This document shows positions 37,080 through 49,254 of a stretch of DNA of 64,000 nucleotides, piece after piece. This DNA is from Metallyticus violacea. Taxonomy: Eukaryota; Arthropoda; Insecta; Mantodea; Metallyticidae. The stretch is from positions 27,858,501-27,922,500 of the forward strand of contig CM060843.1 of the NCBI GenBank assembly GCA_030762175.1, written 5' to 3'. Positions within the stretch are counted from its first letter, which is position 1; each line of letters starts with the position of its first letter. Below the pieces are notes generated by a model. That model was not told the DNA's origin, made no database searches, and saw nothing but the letters and a program-made list of their open reading frames with translations. A program made the translations under genes and the position numbers.

Positions 37080-38815
37080 ATATATTATTCTCGCTTCTCT
37101 AAACTTTAACATCAAAATTTTTATTTCACGACGAAATTATTGACGCCTCTTTGTAATCCTAAAAGCAATGGCAAAGCATTGGGATGGCACTAATTACTCA
37201 ATCATATTTATAACATATATTTTTAACAGAACACATGTAGTTTTCTGTTTTTCCTTGAAACCCACTGCATTAAAAAAAGGAATTGATGATTAAACATTGA
37301 CATTGTGAAGCAATACAGTATTTAACCTTAATATGGGTACAGCAAAATTCATGAGTTTGCATTTTCCATGTAACCAATGCCTTAGGTTTTTAGCTCAACA
37401 TTTATCATCTGCAATTGTACAGTCAAAGTATACGGGGTACGTAGTTTCTGTAATATTCGTTATTTTCTTCCACTGATACTGTGGAGTGGATTGCCTTCGA
37501 AAGCTATCTGAACCATTAGACACTTTCTACGGTTTTATGTTTCAATTTTGCCTCAAAACAAGCTTCCGAAAACTAGCAGTCTCTCTGGAGCAGTGTTACC
37601 ACTCTCGGAAAACAAAAGTGTATCGACAGAACTCCCTCAAAAAAGTTCTACGTTTGTTTAGGGAAATAAAAGAAAAGAAAGGAAAAAAACATTCTACGTT
37701 AAATCGAATGCGTTCAAACATAAAACCTTTTCTGTATTAGAAAACTATAATATTTTCTGGTAAACAGTTGAAATTAGAGAAATGAAATTTTGCGTGTTTA
37801 TTTATCAATAACTAAATAATATGATGTATTTCTATTAGGAGTTATTTGAACCAAAGAATGAGTTCTAATTAAAAATAGTTTTACATTTATATTTTCTTCT
37901 TAAAAACTACAATTAAGAAAATGTATTGCCTGATGAAAAATTGTAAGGCTAATATTCGCATTTGGCACCCCGAAATACACCGGGAACAAAAATCTCAGCC
38001 TAATGGAACTTGACTTAGAAAGGATTTAAAAGTTTTCCTTCAGTTTTGTAATAACTCGCTACAGACAGAAAACTTTATTAACTGGACAAAATAAAATATA
38101 ACGCAATTCACAAATTAAATATTATTTTTAATATCTCTTAAACACAGTAACGTTCGGAAATATATTTGCTGAGCTGTTTAGCTGAAACTGTTCAAATACG
38201 ATCAACATTCGCTAACGTACCGATTCCAAATCCGCTTCGAGCATTCTACGGAAAATAATATTAAACGCATTGTTTTAAAAACAAAGCGTGAACACGAAAT
38301 ATAAAATTAATTCCCGGTACTTGCTCAGGGATTTTTGTAATTTAGTGGAACGGGGTCCACCCACCCTCATGAGAGCAATTGGGAAGCTGCATGTAAAGAG
38401 GTGGGATTCTTCCATGCGACCTACAGGGTCCGGCAAGCTGATAACATGCACCCCCCCTACAATACTGCCCTCTATCAATGAAGTCACAAGACGGAGGTAG
38501 AGGAAGCAGATGTCGCTGTGGCAGGCCAATGTTTACCCTTGGTTGTAGTGCCAAATGAGAAAAGTTATAACCATAAGCTGATGTGATAAAAGTGCCGGAT
38601 TACACACTGGATAGTCTCAATAGATCCTCAATAGCGTTAAAAGGATTTCCTTTCCCAAATGAGTATCTGAGGTTTTCTGTTGTATAAATTTAACCTTGGA
38701 GCAGAGTTTATTGCCGTGGGATGAAATGTGCAATGTCGTTTATAGTTATTTCTTTACGGGATTGAACAAAGGAAGATGGCCATGCTGGGCTCTGCTGGCA
38801 GGCAAGGAAGGGAAG
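37080..38815. other. Intergenic, no recognised gene
   Basis: The Lys/Arg-rich 84-codon frame at 37486-37740 and overlapping frames on both strands at 38275-38554 match no family I know. The latter region is less AT-rich than its surroundings and could be a decayed repeat. Confidence 0.3.
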
Positions 38816-38816
38816 G

Positions 38817-39945
38817 CTCGTTCTAAAAGTTCTCGGCAACACGAGATATATGAGAAATGTTTCTTTGTTTTTCCACATAGTCACCTTGTAAATCAATACA
38901 TTCAACCCAACGATTTTCCAACGTTTTAATACCCTCAGTAAAATAAGATTTGTCCAATTTGAAAAATAAGCGTCTAACTCAGCTTCAACCTCATCATTTG
39001 ATGTGAATCTTCGTCCATCCAGCCATTTCTTCAGGTTTGGGAACAAAAAGTAATCATTGTAAGTCAAATCCGATGATAATGCGGGTGTAGGACTTGGAGG
39101 CGAAGATTAGACAGTTTTGTAGCAGCAACCGCAGATGTGTATGTAGGCGTATTATCGTGATGAAAGATAACTTTCTTTTTCACACAAGGAGTGGGCATTT
39201 ATTCTGAATAGTATTTCAGTTGGTCCTGTAATACTCCCCGGCGATGGTTCTGCTCTTCTGGAGGTAATCTACGAGCACCACACCACGAACATCCCAGGAA
39301 AACATAGCCATGACTTTTCCTGGAGATGAAACCGATTTTGCTTTCTTTTATGCACGTTCACCTGTTGCCACTAGGTTTGGACTGCTCCTTCATCTCTGGC
39401 GTATTAAATCCACATTTCATCTCCTGCTATGAAACGTCAGAGAAACGCATTGAAATTGCGTTTACATGAGTGTAAACACTCTGTTCATTCGAATGCGTTT
39501 TTGGCCCATTGTTAATAAACGCGGCAACCGTTGAGCAGAAACATTTCTCAAATCCAAAATTCTATGTAAAATTTAGTGAAATACGATCTATAAAAGAGCT
39601 TGCAATGTCAGACAATTCTCATACCTTCAATTGGCATCACCGAATACGGAATTGTAAACTTTTGTCACATAGCAGTTTTGGGATGTCCTGAGCGCTGAAC
39701 ATTTTGAATGGATGTACGTTCAAGATTAAATTCTGCAGTCCACTTTTTAACCGTCCAAAACAAAGAGGAAGAATCCTTTCGATTTCTGTTGGGGTTAAAC
39801 CCATCAAATTCAAGTACTTTATTACAGCTCTTATTTCAGTATTTCAATTTTAGCCAGTTTGTAGAAATAGTTCGTTTGTTTACACAATCCTCAAAAAAAT
39901 GACTACACTTACGCGTCTGGAATTTTACAGCGCGCCATCTAAGAA
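38817..39945 (-). mobile_element. Mariner element, family B copy 2 (degraded)
   Basis: An inverted copy of the element at 32120-33302. The plus-strand left end is CTCGTTCTAAAAGTTCTCGG. The far end is degraded, matching the other copy only to about CTTACGCGTCTGG...CAGCGCGCCATCT near 39910-39940. On the minus strand, frame 39067 onward reads MTYNDYFLFPNLKKWLDGRR and FTSNDEVEAELDAYFSNWT, the C-terminal end of the transposase. Further stretches with VRGVVLVDYLQKS and TIAGEYY are readable near 39295-39220. Many stops make it inactive. Confidence 0.75.
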
Positions 39946-40134
39946 TAAATTTTAACCACTACCATAGTAATTTGGTCTTCTTCACGACAAGAGATGATAG
40001 CCCGGGAAGGAGGAATCCAGCTGTTTGTCATTAATAATGTGATTTCTTATACTTTTATATGTATTTTTAAATTTTTCTTTAACATTATCCTTTCATTCAT
40101 TTATTATTTTATATTATTGTTGGATATATATATA

Positions 40135-40365
40135 TAATGTAATGTAACAAATTAACAGTAATTATAAAAGTAGAAAAGGATAAAACACTAAGACAAAGTT
40201 ACACTTGAAATCGCTGCATTTAGAACTCAACGAGTTCTTGCCATAGAAGACTTGCCATAGAAGAACTCAACGAGTTCGAAATATAGCGATTTCAAGTGTG
40301 ACTTTATCTTAGTGTTTTATTTTTTTACTTTTATAATTACTGTTAATTTGTTACATTGTTAATAG
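40135..40365. repeat. Palindromic repeat, about 105-bp arms
   Basis: The left arm (about 40135-40245: TAACAAATTAACAGTAATTA, then AAAACACTAAGACAAAGTTA and CACTTGAAATCGCTGCATTT) is the inverse of the right arm (about 40260-40365: CGATTTCAAGTGTGACTTTA, then TAGTGTTTTATTTTTTTACT and AATTACTGTTAATTTGTTAC). The hinge is a duplicated CATAGAAGAACTCAACGAGT segment that contains a GAACTC/GAGTTC inverted repeat. No coding sequence. It could be a foldback or MITE-like insertion, or an inverted duplication of a retroelement end. Confidence 0.85.
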
Positions 40366-40629
40366 TGTTACTTTAATTCTATTTTTCTTTTATATTGTTT
40401 GCACCTCTGGTGTTGCTTTTAACTTGGCTTATTAAGTTTAATTTGCTTTTGCGTGTTTAGCTTTCGACTTCTTTACTATTTATCTATTTAATTTTATTTC
40501 TTACTTTCTCTGTGTTTTCTTATACACTTTATTGTTTAATACATCTTATACTATGACATCTATCCAAGGTAATGTTATGAAATTTTGGTTCAACAAAAGT
40601 AAGTACCATTCTAAGCAGGCTTGTCTTCT

Positions 40630-40755
40630 TGTCATAGAAGAACTCAACGAGTTCGAAATATAGCGATTTCAAGTGTGACTTTATTTTAGTGTTTTATCCT
40701 TTTCTACTTTGATAATTACTGTTAATTTGTTACATTATTAATAGTGTTACTTTAT
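40630..40755 (+). repeat. Third half-copy of the palindrome arm
   Basis: CATAGAAGAACTCAACGAGT followed by CGATTTCAAGTGTGACTTTA and AATTACTGTTAATTTGTTAC repeats the right arm at 40255-40365 in the same orientation. It extends in both copies through ATAGTGTTACTTTA, about 372 bp downstream. Confidence 0.85.
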
Positions 40756-41067
40756 TTGTGTGTGTGCGTGTGTGTTTCTTTTACAGTTTACGGTGAAATA
40801 TCTAATTAATATCTTGTGTATTTACATGTATTATAAAAGCACGTACGGTTGGTTGAAGTTATATTGTATTGGTGTCACTGAAATAAATACTCTCAAGCTA
40901 ATACCATTGCAAACCTAGCAGACGCATCTACCCGTAAATTTAACTACTCTTCAAGCCCATTTATTCTCAAATTTTAATTCTACGACTTTAAACTTAAACT
41001 TGGCCCCTGATATTTATATGTTCAAAACATATCATCAGTCATTAGCAAGGTGTGAGGCATCCACCCT

Positions 41068-41327
41068 GTCGGTCCTGATGTGCAGTGGTTACCAAAATCG
41101 GGGGTTCAATCCCGATCAGGATCGATGGATTTTTCTCGGGCGTAAAAATCCTAAGTGTGGCTTCCTTCGGAAGAGAAGTAAAGCTGTGGGTCCCGTTTCG
41201 TACATTTACAGCACGATAAAGAACCTCCAACCTGAAAGAAGAGACCTCTGAGCAAAATTTATTGGCCGTTTCACGCCCTAAATTGAATATGACGCTGATG
41301 ACCTGAGATGTTAGAGCGTCCGTAATT
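41068..41327 (+). mobile_element. SINE family 1 copy
   Basis: The head GTCGGTCCTGATGTGCAGTG is shortened between the A and B boxes; the B-box-like region is GGGGTTCAATCCCGATC. The body is full, with GAGACCTCTGAGCAAAATTT. It ends AGAGCGTCCGTAATTAAAAAC. Confidence 0.85.
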
Positions 41328-41339
41328 AAAAACAAACAA

Positions 41340-44300
41340 ATCACAATCACCTATTCTATACATCTTATTTTGGTAAGTTTTTTTTCCCCCAGGATTTCTT
41401 TAAACACGTTTCCGTTCATTTATATAAGATGTGTATACTTTTCTCTATTTATTATTCGACTTCGCATTTGCCTTTCAGAAAGTTATGTTATCTCTAAAAA
41501 ATCAAAATATCTTTAAAAGATTATATATTTTAATAAACATATAAATGTTATACATTATACAGATCTTATAAGCAACTCGCAAACGACATACATTATTATG
41601 GAACTAATCAAAATGCAGATCTCTTCCATCCGTTCTAATTTATCTATCCAACCGTATTCGTAGTGTGAAGTTTATTTCTTGTTTAGGTACATGTTTTATA
41701 CCCTTTGGCAATTTTTTTTTTTTTCCCTTGATTAATATGTTTGTTTTACTTGAATGATGCAAGGGTATAAGTGTACCGTAGGTACAACGAACCTTTTCGT
41801 TCATACTGTTCAAGTTTGAAGAACGAATGTTGGTGGGGGTGGGAATTGGGTTGTATGGGTGCTGCATGGACCGCCGGTTTCGCCACGGCTGCTGCAGACT
41901 ACACTCACTCTTCGATGAGACTTCCTCGAGGTCGCTTCGCTGGATTTTGGCGGCTATGTGCTGAATGAACGGGACTACGAAGGTAACGACAAATTACGCT
42001 TCGTTATTTACTTGTTGATATAGTTTATTCTCCTAACATAAATATTTGGGAAACTCACGTCTCACGTCGAACCATGGGCAAGGTAATCTTGGCAAACATG
42101 TACGTTTATAGCGTTGACCAAATGGTGCCGAGTGCGAGGAAAGTGTTAATTTAATTGAATTCGTCATCGGCAGTTAACGTGGTGGCTAACGCTCAAGCTT
42201 CGTTACCGGAACTGCTACTTGGTACTTAGGCCGCTCTTCCGCTGATCTCCGGGCGATGGCAGCCACACGTATCTGGGCCCGGAAAATTCCGAGACTGCCG
42301 GACTTTTGGGCAAAATGTATTCCGTTTATACACAACACAAAATGACGCTATCCATGGGCAACGGCGCGAAATACTCCCGCCAATTTTGTGTTAACGTGTC
42401 TCATAGGTGAGTGCTTACCTCACTGAATTTCATTTTTATTCGCTGGAAAATTAGGTAAAGTCAAGTGCTTCGCTATTCGTCAATAAGATTAATTTAAATA
42501 GATTTCGTACGTTGCCGTCAACGACTCATTTTTCTCAAACACCTGCAACTATGCCGCTTGTTTGCCCTGAGACATTTTCAACCCTAGCTGTATACCAGAA
42601 GGGATTACCTTGCATTGTCTGCCTTTTGCCAAGTCTTTCTGCGAACGGAGAAAGACGAGAGTTTTCCCTTACCTTGTTACTTTTTTACCCGTTATTTCTT
42701 ATTTCTTACAAAAAGTATACTTTATGAACGCATTTAAACACTATGCAGTATTAATTCTACATATATGAGTTATGTCATTTAAGTTCCTCCACTGAAAGAA
42801 ATTGCACAACATCCTTGCACATAATTACGGACTCTGATTCTAAAATTACAAATATTAATTATTTCAATTACTTTGTAATTGACAGAGAGTCAGAGGCAGC
42901 TTCAAGTTAGAGGAGGTTAAACTAGTTTTTCATACCATGAACTGGGTTTTCTCGTATAACAGTCTGCGACTTGAATGAGCATGGATAGTTTGACATTCTG
43001 AATGACCAAGTGTTGTCCTTTAGTGAGCAATTCCGTGAATGTTCCTGAAATTTCAGGACAATTATTGTGGAGTTCGGTATAATGAATAGTCTCACATCTC
43101 TGACCCGATAAATTCAATGATTTGAATTCTACATAAAATCGTGAAACTATTTGAAAGAACGTGGTATTCAAGAGCTGCGTTGAACTTCTAAACCTACTAT
43201 TAATGTGCGAATGTATACAACTTATATAGTTTACCTCTACATTCCTGTGAAGTCAAGCCAATACTCGTGATAGAGGCGATTTCACAAGGTTTTGCAACGT
43301 ATACTAAAAAGGAACAACTATTTTGTCCGGAAAATACATATTTGACGATACAACTTCTGTCACATTAAAATTTCCCAAGAAGTTATGAATTAGATAATAA
43401 TCGTATCGATTAATCGAGAGAATCCTCGAATTAAATGGGCAATCAAGAGGATTGCTCAGCTGTAATGCAGTGATGCTGACAAATGAATATTACATCCCGG
43501 AAAGTATCGATTGGCATGTGCATTCCAAACTACTCATGCTCATAGACAATGAAAACTTACGCCGGTGGTGACACCTATATAACCAATGCTGTAGCATGTT
43601 ATAATATAACCCTCAAAATATTTTAAAGAGGTTTTTATTCCGAAACTCTGGTTAGTCTTTTAAGCTATGTCAACTATAGTCATTTTACATCCTAAATATG
43701 ACGGAATGCGCTTTATTTGCCAACGCATTCTCTCCTAAATGTCTCTATTTCCTGGACTGTTTACAGCTTGCATTCCGTCAAAAGTATAAACTCTTCTAGT
43801 TCATGCAAGCCACTCTTGTTCTTGTGCGTCAAAAATATATACGTACTATTACCAATAAGGGAAGAATAAATTCCTCACAGCTTTAAAGGCAGTTCCGTAC
43901 ACTGTTCATTCCTATCAGGCTATATTCCCTTTTTGTTAAGTGCCAGTAACCAAAGAGGGGAGATTGTATTTTGAAGAAGTACTGGCTGAAGGAAGCGTGA
44001 GAAATTAAGAACAGAGCGTAATGAAGTCTTAAAGCTGTCTGTGGTCAAGTTATTCAATGGATTCCTTCAGTTCGAAATAAGCGAGAGAAAAGTTTCGCAT
44101 AGCAAACCAAGGCATGTATAAAGAGCTCAAAGCAATATAATGTAGAAAATGGGCTGCCGTGAAATTTGTCTTGCACACAATGCAGTTTGAATCTTAACAT
44201 TCTTTTCCGGGCTTTTTGGCTTAGTGTCAGAGGAAACGTCAGGTCATTGCAAATATTTTCCCAGGCCTAAGCAGTAATTAGTCATTTACTTTTGGTTCAT

Positions 44301-44425
44301 GCCGACATAATCTATTAATGGTAGCAATTGAGTATAGAACGTTCCGATAGATTATAAAACAATCATCTCCTTTTACTGTTTTAGGTAACTCCAAAGAATT
44401 AGCTGTACCCATAAAACATTTATTT
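41340..44425. other. Long intergenic stretch; one less AT-rich patch
   Basis: The patch at about 41830-42420 is richer in G and C than its surroundings (for example GCTGCATGGACCGCCGG near 41860), with short frames and a possible donor-like GGTGAGTG near 42408. It could be a host 5' exon or promoter, but I cannot support a gene. The rest shows no signature. Confidence 0.3.
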
Positions 44426-44429
44426 GTGT

Positions 44430-44490
44430 GTTTATTTTTTTTTTTTTTTGTTTTTTTGTTTTTTTTTGTTTTTTTTTTTTTTTTTTTTTG
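44430..44490. repeat. T-rich tract with G interruptions
   Basis: Runs of T separated by single or double G. The Lys-rich frames on the minus strand across it are artefacts. Confidence 0.95.
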
Positions 44491-44617
44491 GCGAATTCCC
44501 AATGAATGTAAGCTATTGCGATTGTACTCATGGATATAGTTTTATAATCTTTCCAAATCTTCATCGATCCTACCCTACTAGGCACTGAAAAGGAGAAATA
44601 AATTAAATAAAATAAAA

Positions 44618-44620
<3 letters not shown>

Positions 44621-44655
<35 letters not shown>
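44621..44655. repeat. (GT)n microsatellite
   Basis: A dinucleotide run of about seventeen GT units. Confidence 0.95.
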
Positions 44656-44659
44656 AACA

Positions 44660-45270
44660 CTTTAACGGTCGCAGTTTTTGTTTTTTACCAACGAAACTCG
44701 GCATATAACAATCAATTAACCAACGATTCAATAACCAGCAAAACTGGACCATTAGGGGTGGGGGTTAACGTAAAGCGAAAATTTGTAAAACCAATGAAAA
44801 ATAATATAGCAGCCGCAATTTTTGTTTTATCTCATAGAAACTTAGTCGGTTTCCTTCAAATAAAATAATGTAATTTCTAAAGTACTTTACCACTACGGTC
44901 GCCTACTTTACCTCAACAGATTTCTTCTTACAGCGAGGACATGCTGGAAAGGAATACGCCGCAACAAGTCACGGATTCTGGTGGAAATGAAGGAAAAATT
45001 CCGCATAAAATTAACGTCCATGACACCCGATGTGTTGTGGTATGCCTTTCTTAACATGGAGAAGGACACGGCTATGCCTCAATGCTAATAGCAATGAACC
45101 TAATGTGGGCAGGGTTCCCAAATTGAGGAGGTAAAAGATTTAAGCATTGCAACCCACTTGTAATACACAGTATTGTTAGATGACTAAATATGACCTTATT
45201 ACCAATGAAAGCCTTATAAAAGTGCGCTGTATTGTGGATCCAATCAACTATAATGGGTGGCGCTGTGAAA
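44660..45270. other. Intergenic, no recognised gene
   Basis: Plus-strand frames near 44940-45200 (including ENMEKDTAMP-like and ASMLIAMNLMWAG-like segments in different frames) have coding flavour and could be an old transposase, but I cannot name a family. Confidence 0.3.
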
Positions 45271-45311
45271 TGTGTGCGTGTGTGTGTGTGTGTGTGTGTT
45301 TGTTTGTTTTT
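45268..45311. repeat. (GT)n microsatellite, imperfect
   Basis: A dinucleotide run beginning at GTGTGCGTGTG and ending in GTTTGTTTG. Confidence 0.95.
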
Positions 45312-45419
45312 GAAGAAAGCATTTCATTACTGATTCTAGGTATAATTTTAAACTTATAAGTAGTTCAAGATACAATCTTTCATGCCGTTTAATGATGAAT
45401 TTTAAGAGTTTGTTTTACG

Positions 45420-46378
45420 GTTGGTTATAAAGGGATGTGGAGATCCAAGAGATGCGTCTAAGGTATATAAAGTCCCACAAACTAATTTTAAACGATATCT
45501 TAAACAGGAGGAACACGAACTTCAAACAAATTGTAAATTCTGAATGTAGAAAGCAAGGACTTGCTGTTGAAGTAGAGGAAGAACTTTTAAATTATTATCT
45601 TCTCATGCAGAAAAATATCTTGGAGCTTTCAAAAAAGATACGTTCGGTGTCTAGGCATACAAGTTAGCTAAGAAAATTTGTATCTTAAGTTCTTTCTCAG
45701 TAGGGAAAAATAAACGGCTCAGCTGGAAGAAAATGGCCCAATAATTTCCTGAAACAAAATGCACAACCATCAGTATGGGAATGAACACATTTACCTCAAA
45801 GGCATGAATGGAAATGAGTTATCTCTATGAGTCAGCAATGGATTTTAATTAAACGTGTTCCATATACATTGTACTATTCTTTAAGCATTGTTCAACATAA
45901 GCACACGAAAATGATCGGCTTTAAAGTCAATGCCAGATTTTCACCCTCCAAGCAGCTTAATTACAGTTGTGACATATAACAGCAGCAGGAAACTATGTCC
46001 CTGCACTAATGACTTTTTCCCTAGCAAAATATGAAGCTGGAACTGATGAATTGTGCACCACCAGGTTGAATCTACGCTGTCATCCGTCTGGCAGAACTCA
46101 AACTAATATCTTCACTCAGTGGTTTCGGCATTTCAGTCAACATACAAAGCCCAAGCGAGGGAGACCATGTGCTGCTCTTTTTGTACGCCCATTTCTCCAA
46201 TTTAGAACTCATAAATTTGGAAAGAGGAAACCACGTGAACACAGTGTACCTTACTTCACATTCAAACCTCTCTAGTTTTATGTCAAACTACAGCAAAGAA
46301 ACCCAGCATGATGGCCGAGTGATTACTGTCCATCAAGAGCTATATTGTTTGGAAAAGCGTGCCCGAGATTAACTTCTA
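45420..46378 (+). pseudogene. Pogo/Tigger-like transposase remnant
   Basis: Plus-strand pieces in the right order for a pogo-type (CENP-B-like) transposase. A psq-like helix-turn-helix near 45430-45500 reads KGCGDPRDASKVYKVPQTNF. A CENP-B-type segment near 45575-45650 reads VEEELLNYYLLMQKNILEL. GSAGRKWPNNFLKQNAQPSV follows near 45720-45775, a linker that precedes the catalytic core. Near 46000-46150 come YVPALMTFSLAKYEAG and TNIFTQWFRHF. Near 46170-46250 AHFSNLELI and ENHV-like segments match the block holding the second catalytic Asp, which here reads YAH where LDGH is expected. At least four frame changes and stops interrupt it. A mariner lies directly against its right end at 46379. Confidence 0.7.
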
Positions 46379-47060
46379 CGAGGGTAGATCCATAAGTTTG
46401 CGACCTACCAATTTTCTATGTATGATAAAGACAAAAACTATATTTCACTTTTCAATATACTTACCCTTTATTGCAATTTGTTTGCAGATGACAGATGACT
46501 CGTTGCTGCTTTTGAACTGAGGAAAGAATTCTAACCATCTTGCACTAACCTTATCCATGTTTAAGTGTTCATGAATAATTCGAACGACTGTTGTTTTAGA
46601 AAGGCCCAACGTTGCTGCTATTTCTGTAACTTTGAGTCGCCGGTCTTCCATACTTTCTCCTTCCACAAGGGCGATGATTTCAGGAGTGAGCACCTCCAAA
46701 GACCAACCTGCACGCTCTTTGTCTTCAATGCTTTCTCGACCCATTCGAAAAAGTTTGGCCCATTCTTTTACGGTAGAATATGAGGGGGATACTTCCCCAT
46801 ATACATCGTCCAATCGCTGTTTAATTCATTTGAAGTAAGTCGTTCTTTTGTGAAGAACTTAATAACAGCTCGAAACTCCATTTTGAATATGTCACAATCT
46901 TCTACACACAGCCTTCTTTATGCAACGATATCGAACTGAACAGAGCGAAGCGGAAGTTACAGCTGCAATTACTTACTTAACAGATAAGGTATGACACCAG
47001 ATAAGGGTTTTATGAAGGCGATAATCCGTGCGACGCCGGAAACTTATGGATTTATCCCCG
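46379..47060 (-). mobile_element. Mariner element, family A copy 3 (internally deleted)
   Basis: Terminal repeats of family A are present at both ends: CGAGGGTAGATCCATAAGTT on the left and AACTTATGGATTTATCCCCG on the right. TA lies at 46377-46378 and 47061-47062. At 682 bp it is about half length. It carries only the transposase N-terminus on the minus strand and lacks the catalytic core, so it is a deletion derivative that could move only in trans. Confidence 0.9.
46445..46870 (-). pseudogene. Mariner transposase N-terminus (family A)
   Basis: The minus-strand frame 46813-46445 encodes the two DNA-binding helix-turn-helix units of a mariner transposase: VSPSYSTVKEWAKLFRMGRE, then LKVTEIAATLGLSKTTVVRI, then MDKVSARWL. 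It then fuses to a short tail ending GKYIEK, the normal C-terminus of this family. The whole catalytic domain with its three Asp residues has therefore been removed by an internal deletion near 46500. The sequence of this part is less damaged than in the full-length copies. If expressed it would be a DNA-binding fragment only. Confidence 0.8.
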
Positions 47061-47133
47061 TAAAGAAAATAAGTTATCTTACATTGGCGTCTTCATTTAC
47101 AGATGTTTTTAATTTTTATTTTTATTTATTTAG

Positions 47134-47414
47134 TTTGTTTACGGACTCCTTTAACTTCTCAGATCATCAGCATCCCATTTAATTTAAGGCTTAAAACGGC
47201 CAATAAAGTTTGATCAAAGACCTCTTCTTTCAGACTAGAGGTTAATTTACGTGCCGCAACTCTACGACACAGAACCCACGGATTTGCATCCCTTTCAAAG
47301 GAAGGCTTATTTAAGATTTTTACCCCCGAAAAGTTCCTTTGGCCCTGGAAGGCATTAAACCCCACTATCTTGGGTCTGCGAGGAAGTATGGTTACCACTT
47401 GACAACCAGGACCA
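47134..47414 (-). mobile_element. SINE family 1 copy, diverged
   Basis: The minus-strand head lies near 47412-47360 (GGTCCTGGTTGTCAAGTGGT) with a degraded B box. The body contains GGCTTATTTAAGATTTTTAC on the plus strand. The tail is at TTTACGGACTCCTTTAAC. It is the most diverged of the nine. Confidence 0.8.
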
Positions 47415-47419
47415 TTCTC

Positions 47420-48372
47420 AACGTCTCAACGTTTGTTAGTTGTTATTAACAAAATTAGTTATTTACTTAATTAGTACTTTTACTTTATAAATTCATTAGA
47501 TGAACCCAGGGCGGATTTCTAGCGTTTGTTTGTTTATTTTCGTTCGGAGTAAGACATATTCCGTTTATGCATTCGTGTCTTTTATTGTCAACTTATTCTT
47601 TTACCTATACATTACCCAAAACACGCTGACAGCAGTAGTTTACGGTTTTATTATTAAAATTGTTAACCACATACTACATTTGAAACAGATTACTACCATC
47701 CATCATATAACTGCTGCAAAAAATTTACCGTTTATTGATCACATCCCGTAACAGCATTAAGAAAGAACTGGATAAGTTTTTCTTATTTAATATGCAAATG
47801 AATTTATATTGTTATTAAACATAGCAACTTTTGTTGCACTTTTGAGTTTACAGTAAGAAATAGGTTTCCGTTTGTGAGAGATTACAGGTGTGAGTCACCC
47901 TGCAGGCAACAGGTAAAACACTGAGTCATGCACGTTTGTTTATGCTGCAGTGATGCAATGTGGAAAATGCACAGCTATTTCGCAGATGTTCAGTGACCGT
48001 GAAATCCTTGATGTAGTACGTGAGAAAGAACCCATGTGGTTTCAATTGGTAACTCAAGAAAAATATGCTTGTTACTGGTACACCTGACTTCGATTCTCGA
48101 TAAAGACATGCTTACCTTGCCCAGCATTATTAAGTCCAAATACAAAAAGTATATTATTTATCTATATACTTAAATCCTCACTATAGAACTGAAATTTTGC
48201 TAAAGGATAGAGTGTTAAAGATCTCCCTTTCTCTCTGTTCAGAGAAAAGATGGGCGTGACTACATAAGTCAGATTGCACTGCCGTATCGTTCCTTTACAC
48301 GCTGACCTCCCAATGCTTCTTTCAGTGATCCAAACAAATGACAAGCACAAAAGTATAAGTTTATACATTATG
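47420..48372. other. Intergenic, no gene seen
   Basis: Frames of at most 83 codons with no family motif. No repeat termini were seen. Confidence 0.35.
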
Positions 48373-48377
48373 GCATT

Positions 48378-48643
48378 TTTTAAAACTGTTTAACGCCTGT
48401 TTTTACTGCTGAGGCACCACGGGCGGTTGACACTGATGATACACGAGATGAAATGATATTTTGGGAAAAGATTTTTTTAAGAAAGGAAACATTAAAGGCT
48501 ATATTTAGGCATTTGCCATTTATGAGGACTGAGGAAAAACTGGAAAAAAACCTCAGTCAGGGAGGACGGTCCTGGCGGGATTCGAATCCCAGACCACCCG
48601 GTCGCGAGTCCGCGCCTTAACGACCTTGGCCACCAGTGGCGGT
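48378..48643 (-). mobile_element. SINE family 2 copy
   Basis: The minus-strand head is near 48640 (GCCACTGGTGGCCAAGGTCG). The TTCGAATCC-type B box is near 48580, and CCTCCCTGACTGAGG near 48560. The 3' end is at CTGCTGAGGCACCACGGG on the plus strand. Confidence 0.9.
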
Positions 48644-48769
48644 ATACTTTATGGAAGACGCTTAACCTTGTGAGCAATGTATTTCTTTAAATTTGCCAAA
48701 TGTGTTTGCATGAAATAGCAGAGCCCTCCATTCGGATATGCCACGTCATTTAGTTCAATATGCCGAAAT

Positions 48770-48817
48770 CGCCTGTGGTGACTCAGTAGTAAAAACGGGC
48801 GTTAAACACCATTAAAA
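48770..48817 (+). mobile_element. SINE family 2, 3'-end fragment
   Basis: Only the last about 48 bp of the family is present (CGCCTGTGGTGACTCAGTAG, then GGGCGTTAAACACC and an A-run). It lies 130 bp from the preceding copy, in opposite orientation. Confidence 0.75.
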
Positions 48818-48824
48818 AAATCTA

Positions 48825-49254
48825 AGTACAGAAAATGATTGTAATAGGTGGCATATATGAAGACAAATTTATCAAAGGACACTTCTGAAATCCCAAAAAT
48901 GAGAAAATCTTCCCAGTTGAGAGTGCCTCATAGAGTTGGCTGAGCCAAATTTTCTCCTCATATGCCTCCACAGTCTTGATGACCCCATTCGTTTCCGAGG
49001 CTAGTGTTTAGATGAGAATAGGGTACAAAAATCATTCTTTCCTCCCTCGTAACAAGCAGAACAAGCCAAAACGTTTTCTGCTTCACGATGAAGATGAATG
49101 GAACTTACTTTGACAAGATTTGCGATACTTGCTAACATGAATTATAGTTTAAGTATTACCATTTGTTTATGTCCCATACAGATGTCACTTAACGTCAATT
49201 GACGGTCATCTTTAATAAGATCATGAAAAGCACGATATGTTCTCGAATTTCTGG
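48825..49254. other. Unique flank of the Polinton element
   Basis: No gene was seen. It ends in the left copy of the 6-bp target duplication at 49255-49260. Confidence 0.4.

Noticed and set aside
41760..42730. A host gene exon or CpG-rich promoter
   Set aside because: Somewhat richer in G and C with a donor-like GGTGAGTG, but there is no long frame, no recognisable protein and no paired acceptor that I can support.
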